Part shown: positions 58,661 through 64,000 of the stretch, piece by piece
How the letters are laid out: each line of letters opens with the position of its first letter
Numbering within the stretch: the stretch's first letter is position 1
From: Winogradskya consettensis
GTDB taxonomy: Bacteria > Actinomycetota > Actinomycetes > Mycobacteriales > Micromonosporaceae
Direction: 5' to 3'
Assembly: GCF_018332715.1 (NCBI RefSeq)
Contig: NZ_BOQP01000008.1
Span: forward strand, 124,001 to 188,000
DNA length: 64,000 nt
Made by a program: the position numbers and the translations under genes
The notes under the pieces: model-generated
Databases searched by the model: none
What the model was told of the DNA's origin: nothing
What the model saw: only the letters and a program-made list of their open reading frames with translations

Positions 58661-59605
58661 ATGACCGACGGCGACTGGAGGGACGGCGGCTTCCGGCAGC
58701 GCCGGCCCTCCGCGGAGACTCTGGCCTGGGTCGCGGCGTCGCTGGGCCGGGGCAGCCGCATCGTCGGCTCCCGCCGGATGACCGGTGGCGTCAGCTCCGC
58801 GGTGACTCGGCTGACCGTCGAACGAGGTGGCACACGAACGTCCGTCGTACTACGGCAGTACCCCGGCGGCCTGGGCCTGCGGGGGAGCCTGGAGAAGGAG
58901 ATCGCCAACCTCGGTGTCGTGGCGGGAAGCGGGCTCCCGGTTCCGGGCATCCTGGCTGCCGATGCCGCCGGTGCCTCGACAGGGGGCGCGCCATCGTTAC
59001 TGATGACCCGGTTGCCGGGGCAGGTTCACCTCAACCCCGCGGAACCTCGATCATGGTTGACGAGGATCGCGGAGATCGCCGTGTTACTGCACTCCCTCGA
59101 TCTCCCCGCGACGACGTTCAGACCCTGGACGCATTCCTGGATCGCTCCCCGGGACGGGTTCCAAGTGCCGGCCGGCGCCCAGAAACCGGCCGTGTGGCAG
59201 GCGGCATTCGCTGCCATGGCGGCGCCCCCGCCGAAAGACACCGCGGTCTTTCTGCACTGCGATCTCCTGCCCGTCAACCTGCTCTGGTCACGCGGGAGGA
59301 TCACCGGACTGACCGACTGGAACTCCATCCACCGGGGGCCACGCGCGATCGACGTCGGGCACTGCCGTCGATACCTGGCGGCGCTCTACTCATCCGAGTG
59401 GTCGGAGCAACTCCGCTCACTCTACGAGTCGATCGCCGGCGTGACCCTCGATCCCTGGTGGGACCTGTACGCCCTGCTGCACTACGACGACAGCGCACCG
59501 AAGTGGATCCGCGCCCAGGTCGCCGGGCGCCGCCCCGTCGACGTGCCCGGCATGACCTCCCGGGTCGAGGTCGCCGTCGAAACAGCACTACGGCGCCTCG
59601 GCTAG
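58661..59605 (+). CDS. Aminoglycoside phosphotransferase (APH)-family kinase
   Basis: The 314-residue kinase has a P-loop-like start MTGGVSSAVTRLTVERGGTRTSVVLRQYPG, the Brenner-like catalytic motif FLHCDLLPVNLLW (HxDxxxxN) and the metal-binding GLTDWNS. Its substrate may be an aminoglycoside, choline, homoserine or a sugar, and is not predictable. It begins 17 bases after the LacI stop, so they are probably co-transcribed. It ends with a convergent gap carrying a nested inverted repeat. Confidence 0.82.
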   Translation: MTDGDWRDGGFRQRRPSAETLAWVAASLGRGSRIVGSRRMTGGVSSAVTRLTVERGGTRTSVVLRQYPGGLGLRGSLEKEIANLGVVAGSGLPVPGILAADAAGASTGGAPSLLMTRLPGQVHLNPAEPRSWLTRIAEIAVLLHSLDLPATTFRPWTHSWIAPRDGFQVPAGAQKPAVWQAAFAAMAAPPPKDTAVFLHCDLLPVNLLWSRGRITGLTDWNSIHRGPRAIDVGHCRRYLAALYSSEWSEQLRSLYESIAGVTLDPWWDLYALLHYDDSAPKWIRAQVAGRRPVDVPGMTSRVEVAVETALRRLG

Positions 59606-59709
59606 CTCAGTCCGGGTGGATCACCCTTGCCGCAGTCCATGCCAAGAGGCTGAAAGTTGCGCTGGACGCCCGGATACGAGAACTTTCTGCGGTGGGGCTC
59701 CTCAAAACC

Positions 59710-59764
59710 GGCCAATCGCGTCTGACGTGAAGAACGTACGTTTTCCAGCCAGACGTGATTGGCC
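59710..59764. repeat. Nested inverted repeat between convergent genes
   Basis: Arms GGCCAATCGCGTCTG and CAGACGTGATTGGCC (14 of 15 paired) enclose a 25-base loop containing a second palindrome AACGTACGTT. It lies in the 280-base gene-free gap 59606-59885 between the APH and aldo/keto reductase genes. It may be a terminator or a remnant of a mobile end. Nothing else was recognised in the gap. Confidence 0.6.
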
Positions 59765-59885
59765 CACGCTTGACACCTGACGCCGCAGCAGGTTGCGGCA
59801 CAGCCGGTTTCGGCGCAACTTCGTGCCCGTGGCCAGCTCCTGCCACCCTCGCCGCCTACTGCGAACTGATCAAAGACTCAGGACA

Positions 59886-60785
59886 CTAGCCGAGCGAGAT
59901 CTGCGAGGAGCGCGACGGGACGGCGTCGAGGGCCGCCAGGGTTTCCGCGTCGAACGTGATTGCGCCGGCGGCGATGTTCGCGTCGAGGTGGTCGAGGTCG
60001 GCGGTGCCCGGGATCAGGTGGACGTTCGGGGCGTGGTGCAGCAGCCAGGCGAGGCCGATCTGGGCCGGTGTGACGCCGAGGCGGGCTGCGGTCTGCAGCA
60101 CGACCGGTTCGTCGGTGACCTTGGGCATGCCGGGGAAGGCGCCGCCGAGGGGGAAGAACGGGACCCAGGCGATGTTCTCGGCGGTGCAGAGCTCGAGCAG
60201 CTTCTCGTCGTCGCGGGCCACGAGGCTGTAGGCGTTCTGGACGCAGGCGATCGCGGCAGGGAGGGCGCGCTGCAGGACGTCGAGGGTGACGCCGCTGAGG
60301 CCGATGGCGCCGATTTTGCCCTCGTCGCGCAGGGCGGTCATCACCGCGAGCTGGTCGTCGAGGTCGACGAGCTGGTCACCGGTGGCCCTGACGCCGGGGC
60401 CGCCGTCGGTGCGGCGCAGGTTGACCAGCGGGATCGTGTCGGTGCCGAGGCTGCGGAGGTTGGCCTCGACGCTGGCCCGCAGTTGCTCGGGGCGCTGGGC
60501 GAGTTTCAGCGGGACCGGGCCGTCCGGGTCGGGGTCGGCGCCGACCTTGCTGACGACGATCACGTTGTCGCCGTCGCGCAGGGTTCGGCGGATCACGTCG
60601 TTGGCGTAGCCGAAGCCGTAGAACTCGGCGGTGTCGACGTGGTTGACGCCGAGGTCGATCGCGTAACGCAGCACGGCGATCGACCGGTCCTTGTCGGCGA
60701 GGCGGGGCAGCTGCATCGCGCCGAATCCGACTCGGGCAGCGGGGTGGCCCGCGAGGGGTGCGGTGCCGCCGGGGGAGGCGTTCAT
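59886..60785 (-). CDS. Aldo/keto reductase
   Basis: The 299-residue TIM-barrel oxidoreductase has GFGAMQLPRL near the start, catalytic DTAEFYG (Asp and Tyr), the active-site Lys in VSKVGAD, then LVNLRRTDGG, GAIGLSGV, VQNAYSLVARDDEKLLELC and the C-terminal LIPGT NADP motif region. The family's catalytic His (usually D-x-x-x-x-H) is replaced by NLRR, so it is of the class in which that position varies. ATG at 60785 overlaps the TetR stop by four bases. Confidence 0.9.
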   Translation of the reverse strand: MNASPGGTAPLAGHPAARVGFGAMQLPRLADKDRSIAVLRYAIDLGVNHVDTAEFYGFGYANDVIRRTLRDGDNVIVVSKVGADPDPDGPVPLKLAQRPEQLRASVEANLRSLGTDTIPLVNLRRTDGGPGVRATGDQLVDLDDQLAVMTALRDEGKIGAIGLSGVTLDVLQRALPAAIACVQNAYSLVARDDEKLLELCTAENIAWVPFFPLGGAFPGMPKVTDEPVVLQTAARLGVTPAQIGLAWLLHHAPNVHLIPGTADLDHLDANIAAGAITFDAETLAALDAVPSRSSQISLG

Positions 60786-61333
60786 TGTGGACTCACTCTC
60801 AGGTCGAGGGCTCTGCTGAGGATCTCGGATTGGAACTGGGCCACCAGGGGGCCGACCATATGGACGGCGCGTTCCTGGGCGGCCGTCCGGGTGGTGTCCT
60901 GGGTCTTGATCAGCCAGGTGGTGGCGTAGTCCTGGAGCAGGGCACACAGGCCGTCGAACATTGCGGCCAGGACGGCCCGCACACCCGGGTCGACGGTCGC
61001 CGCGGCCCAGGTCTGCACCGCCACGCGGGCCTTCTCGGGGCTCATCAGGGCGACCAGGCGGGCCGGCAGCTCGTCGGGGTGCGGCGGGGGATCCTGCGCG
61101 GCCCACTCCTGCAGGACGGTGCTCTTGCGGTCGAGCACCTGGCCGGTCACCGCGGTGACCAGGTCGGCCTTGTTGCGGTAGTGGGCGTAGATGGAGCCGG
61201 CGGAGAGCCCTGACTCGGCCACGATGTCCGCGATCGAGGTGCGGTCGAGGCCGTTGCGGGCGAAGCACCGCATGGCGGCGTCGGCGATCTGGTCGCGCCG
61301 CATGTCGCGCCGGGCCTCGGTGAGCCTGGGCAT
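60782..61333 (-). CDS. TetR-family regulator of the aldo/keto reductase operon
   Basis: The 183-residue regulator has the HTH RDQIADAAMRCFARNGLDRTSIADIVAESGLSAGSIYAHYRNKADLV and an alpha-helical ligand domain. GAGGAGG is placed four bases before the ATG. It is co-translated with the aldo/keto reductase. Palindromes upstream (61350-61407) are probable operator sites. Confidence 0.92.
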   Translation of the reverse strand: MPRLTEARRDMRRDQIADAAMRCFARNGLDRTSIADIVAESGLSAGSIYAHYRNKADLVTAVTGQVLDRKSTVLQEWAAQDPPPHPDELPARLVALMSPEKARVAVQTWAAATVDPGVRAVLAAMFDGLCALLQDYATTWLIKTQDTTRTAAQERAVHMVGPLVAQFQSEILSRALDLRVSPQ

Positions 61334-61349
61334 GACCCTCCTCGAGCCA

Positions 61350-61407
61350 ACAAACGTAATAGCCATTCTCGTTGTGACTCTACAACAAGAACGAACGTTA
61401 CGTTTGT
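61350..61407 (+). promoter_or_regulatory. Nested TetR operator palindromes
   Basis: Outer perfect arms ACAAACGTAA (61350-61359) and TTACGTTTGT (61398-61407) enclose an inner inverted repeat (TTCTCGTTGT / ACAACAAGAA, 9 of 10 paired). Spacing implies two operator units in one symmetric region, just upstream of the TetR gene. Confidence 0.6.
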
Positions 61408-61474
61408 GACCGCCAGTGGCGGCCCTGAGGAGGTGGGGGTCACAAGAGAGGCGACGCAGGTCACGGGGTGGCGT

Positions 61475-61539
61475 GATGAAAACGTTATCGGGCGACTTCC
61501 GGAAAAACTCTTGTAACAAAGTCTGATAAACGTTTTCAT
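61475..61539 (+). promoter_or_regulatory. Paired LacI-type operators upstream of the GH36 gene
   Basis: GATGAAAACGTTATC (61475-61489) and GATAAACGTTTTCAT (61525-61539) are near reverse complements of each other. Both contain an AACGTT core; the second has the perfect palindrome AAACGTTT. Centres are about 48 bp apart. They lie 45-109 bases before the GH36 ATG; the regulator is not evident in the window. Confidence 0.6.
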
Positions 61540-61583
61540 GGGCCTGTAGGCACGCTGACCTGCCTCTCGGTCGAAGGGTTGTC

Positions 61584-63731
61584 ATGACGAGCACGTTCAT
61601 TCACTGGTCTCCCGGCGCACTGAGCCTGGTCGTGGAGACCCCCGCGGACGCCCCGGCCCGGATCGCGGCGCTGGGCACCGCGGCGGCCGGCCCCGATCCG
61701 CAGCACCGGCTCCAGCCACTCGTGGAGGTGCTGACCCTGGGGGAGGGCCACTCGCTCTCCAACCTGCGGTTCAGCAACACCGCCGTCGGCAACCGGTTGC
61801 GCTACACCGGTTCCGACCGGACCGACGGTGAGCTGCGGATCCGCCAGCGCGACCCGCAGACCGGCATCGAGGTGACCTCGGTGTTCCAGGCCGAGGCGGC
61901 GATCGCGGCGTTCCGCACCTGGACCGAGGTCGAGAACACCGGCACCGCACCGCGGATCCTGCAGATGGTCTCCTCGTTCGCCGCCGAGAGCCCTGCCGAG
62001 AGCCCTGCCGAGAGCCCCGCCGAGACCGGCGATGATCCGGCCGACATGGTGCTGATGCGGGCCCGGGCCGACTGGTGCGCCGAGGGCCGCTGGGTCACGA
62101 TCCCGCTGCGCGGCGCCGACGGGCTCGCCGACATCAACAGCGTGCTGCACGGCCACGACGGGCGGGGCTCGCACGTCACGGCGGTCAAGAGCACCTGGTC
62201 GTCGGGGGAGTTCGTGCCGGTGGGGGTGCTGGCCGATACGCGTACGGGCAGAGCCTGGGCCTGGCAGATAGAGCACAACGGCGCGTGGCGCTGGGAGGTC
62301 GACGGCCGCCGGGACGCGCCGGACGCATACGCGCTGATCGTCACCGGCCCCACCGACGGCGACCACCAGTGGGCCACCCGCCTGGCCCCCGGCGAGCGTT
62401 TCGTCAGCGTCCCCGTCTCGGTGGCGGTCTCCGACGAGGGCTACCAGGGCGCGATCGCGGCCCTGACCCACCAGCGCCGGGCGAGCAGGCGGCCGCACGC
62501 CGCCGATGCGGGCCTGCCGCTGATCTTCAACGACTACATGAACACGCTGATGGGCGATCCGACCACGGAACGCCTGCTGCCCCTGATCGACGCCGCCGCG
62601 GCGATCGGCGCGGAGTACTTCTGCATCGACGCCGGCTGGTACGACGACGGCGGGCACTGGTGGGACAGCGTCGGCGAGTGGGAGCCGTCGACCGGCCGGT
62701 TCCCCGACGGCGGTCTGCGCAAGGTCCTCGACCACATCCGGGCCGCGGGCATGCAGCCCGGCCTGTGGCTCGAGCCCGAGGTGGTCGGCGTCCGCAGCCC
62801 GATCGCGGACAAGCTGCCCGCGGAGGCGTTTCTCAGCCGCCACGGCGAACGGGTCGTCGAGCATTCCCGCTATCTGCTCGACCTGCGGCACCCGGCGGCC
62901 CGCGCGCACCTCGACGAGGTGGTGGACCGGCTGGTCAACGACTACGGCGCGCGCTACTTCAAGCTCGACTACAACGTGACCCCCGGGCCCGGCACCGACC
63001 GCGACGCGCTGCAGCCCGGCGAGGGCCTGCTCGACCACAACCGGGCGCACCTCGAGTGGCTCGACGGCGTGCTCGACCGGCACCCCGACGTGATCTTCGA
63101 GAACTGCGCGTCCGGTGCCATGCGGGCCGACTACGCGCTGCTGTCGCGGTTGCAGCTGCAGTCGACCTCGGATCAGCAGGACTTCCGGCTGTACGCGGCG
63201 ATCGCGGCGGCGGCGCCCGCGACGATGCTGCCCGAGCAGGCCGGTAACTGGGCCTATCCCGAGGCGGGCCAGTCCGACGAGGAGATCGCGTTCACGATGG
63301 TGAACGGGCTGGCCGGGCGGCTCTACCTCTCCGGCTACCTGAACCAGATGGGCGAGCGCGAGGTGTCCCTGATCCGCGACGCGGTGCGGGTGCACCAGCG
63401 GATCCGCGGCGACGTCGCCCGCTCGGTGCCGTTCTGGCCGGTCGGGCTGCCCGAATGGGAGGACGACCTGGTGGTGCTGGGTCTGCGTACCCCGGAGTGC
63501 ACCTACCTGGCCGTGTGGTGGCGCGGCGATGCCCCCACGGTGAAGACCCTCGACCTCACCCACGAAAAAGGCGGCGCGCTCGTTGTGCGTACCGAATATC
63601 CCGAGAGTTTGACCGACTGGGACCCGCAGTGGGACGCCCAGGCCGGACGTCTGACGTTTTCCCCGGGGGCCGGACCGGCCGCCCGTCTGTTCCGCCTCGA
63701 CCCGATCTCGGACTTGGAGAACCAGCTATGA
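61584..63731 (+). CDS. Alpha-galactosidase, GH36
   Basis: The 715-residue enzyme has an N-terminal beta-supersandwich, a central barrel and a C-terminal beta domain. The nucleophile is Asp462 in YFKLDYN and the probable acid/base Asp530 in QSTSDQQDF; LWLEPEVV and FCIDAGWYDD are conserved pocket segments. It has no signal peptide, so it hydrolyses imported alpha-galactosides. Residues 134-147 contain three tandem Ala-Glu-Ser-Pro units. AAGGG lies six bases before the ATG. The stop overlaps the following lipoprotein ATG by four bases. Confidence 0.94.
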   Translation: MTSTFIHWSPGALSLVVETPADAPARIAALGTAAAGPDPQHRLQPLVEVLTLGEGHSLSNLRFSNTAVGNRLRYTGSDRTDGELRIRQRDPQTGIEVTSVFQAEAAIAAFRTWTEVENTGTAPRILQMVSSFAAESPAESPAESPAETGDDPADMVLMRARADWCAEGRWVTIPLRGADGLADINSVLHGHDGRGSHVTAVKSTWSSGEFVPVGVLADTRTGRAWAWQIEHNGAWRWEVDGRRDAPDAYALIVTGPTDGDHQWATRLAPGERFVSVPVSVAVSDEGYQGAIAALTHQRRASRRPHAADAGLPLIFNDYMNTLMGDPTTERLLPLIDAAAAIGAEYFCIDAGWYDDGGHWWDSVGEWEPSTGRFPDGGLRKVLDHIRAAGMQPGLWLEPEVVGVRSPIADKLPAEAFLSRHGERVVEHSRYLLDLRHPAARAHLDEVVDRLVNDYGARYFKLDYNVTPGPGTDRDALQPGEGLLDHNRAHLEWLDGVLDRHPDVIFENCASGAMRADYALLSRLQLQSTSDQQDFRLYAAIAAAAPATMLPEQAGNWAYPEAGQSDEEIAFTMVNGLAGRLYLSGYLNQMGEREVSLIRDAVRVHQRIRGDVARSVPFWPVGLPEWEDDLVVLGLRTPECTYLAVWWRGDAPTVKTLDLTHEKGGALVVRTEYPESLTDWDPQWDAQAGRLTFSPGAGPAARLFRLDPISDLENQL
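61983..62018 (+). repeat. 12-bp tandem repeat, three copies, inside the GH36 gene
   Basis: GCCGAGAGCCCT repeats three times (the last ends in C), coding Ala-Glu-Ser-Pro each. In-frame, so copy-number change would only lengthen a loop at the edge of the beta domain. Confidence 0.9.
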
Positions 63732-64000
63732 GTGCATCACGTCTTTACCGGGCCGCGATCGCGGCCGCGGGCGTCGCCGCGCTGCTGGCCGGCTGCTCGG
63801 CGGGCAACCCGGAGACCCCCAGCGGCTCGGACGCCGCCGTCACCTGGCCCGACCCGACGGCGAGCCTGTCCGGCGTGACCCTGACCTACTGGACCGCCAC
63901 GCAGACCGCGACCATGGCCGACTCCGTGATCAAGGCCTTCGAGGAGAAGACCGGGGCGAAGATCAACAAGGTCATCATCCCGGATGTGTACGAGACCAAC
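63728..64000 (+). CDS. Sugar ABC transporter substrate-binding lipoprotein, partial
   Basis: The first 91 residues are present; the gene runs past the window. It has a signal peptide and lipobox LAGC (Cys23) followed by a Ser/Gly/Pro linker, then the start of a binding-protein domain (VTLTYWTATQTATMADSVIKAFEEKTGAKINKVIIPDVYETN). The ATG overlaps the GH36 stop by four bases. It is the probable receptor of an alpha-galactoside importer whose permeases should follow downstream. Confidence 0.88.
   Translation, partial: MSASRLYRAAIAAAGVAALLAGCSAGNPETPSGSDAAVTWPDPTASLSGVTLTYWTATQTATMADSVIKAFEEKTGAKINKVIIPDVYETN

Noticed and set aside
61536..63563. 675-codon minus-strand open frame over GH36
   Set aside because: Antisense shadow of a GH36 enzyme with complete catalytic motifs.
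1..64000. CRISPR arrays, tRNA or rRNA genes, insertion sequences
   Set aside because: No regularly spaced repeats, cloverleaf sequences, rRNA signatures, transposase domains or terminal repeats were recognised. Short genes without a strong consensus could still be missed.

Overview
The window is a high-GC actinobacterial chromosome segment, probably from a filamentous Micromonosporaceae-like organism. This is inferred from strong G/C third-position bias, frequent GTG starts, dense 4-bp start/stop overlaps, many LacI and TetR regulators, twin-arginine lipoproteins and secreted glycosidases with a ricin-type domain. No tRNA, rRNA, CRISPR array, insertion sequence or complete mobile element was recognised.

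Layout. 1-1.1 kb: the tail of an ECF41-type sigma factor facing an NAD(P)-binding oxidoreductase that carries an ECF41-like promoter. 1.2-7.4 kb: an autoregulated operon of a LacI regulator, a four-gene ABC importer and a mannonate dehydratase, probably for hexuronates. 7.5-9.8 kb: an orphan protein and a secreted GH27 alpha-galactosidase. 9.8-13.3 kb (minus): a coupled operon of GT2, DUF2064, methyltransferase, a membrane cytochrome b/sulfite-oxidase-fold molybdoenzyme and a small membrane protein, divergent from (13.5-17.5 kb) an epimerase, a multi-spanning glycosyltransferase-like protein and a two-component system. 17.5-25 kb: HEAT-repeat protein, MTA phosphorylase, FAD monooxygenase/TetR, cupin, TetR, GNAT and TetR/SDR units with very clear palindromic operators. 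25-29 kb: a VanW protein and an AT-richer patch with orphan and decayed genes. 29-33 kb: a three-domain secreted esterase and a DEAD-box helicase operon ending in a 46-bp perfect palindrome.

33-53.2 kb is an exopolysaccharide locus. It has an LPXTG-like surface protein, DUF4012, CapE-CapF-CapG (UDP-N-acetyl-L-fucosamine synthesis), three GT4 glycosyltransferases, a Wzx-like flippase, a Wzy-like polymerase and a converging module of DegT aminotransferase, PglC-like initiating transferase, FkbM methyltransferase, ATP-grasp ligase and HAD phosphatase. It also contains a tyrosine phosphatase, a BY-kinase with a Tyr cluster and a FlaA1-type dehydratase. The inner cassette (about 40.3-45.1 kb) looks compositionally different and may be exchangeable.

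53.2-64 kb returns to sugar use: a desulfurase-like PLP protein lacking the catalytic Cys, LacI/GH42 beta-galactosidase with paired operators, a second LacI with an APH-like kinase, a TetR/aldo-keto reductase pair, and a GH36 alpha-galactosidase translationally coupled to a sugar-binding lipoprotein that runs off the window. With GH27, GH42 and GH36 present, galactoside scavenging is a recurring theme.

Most promising for follow-up: the predicted Sec/Tat dual-inserted molybdoenzyme in a glycosyl/methyl-transfer operon, the ATP-grasp/HAD/FkbM/PglC/DegT sugar-modification module, and the orphan gene at 27.4-28.2 kb. All functions are inferred from reading the sequence; no database search was run.
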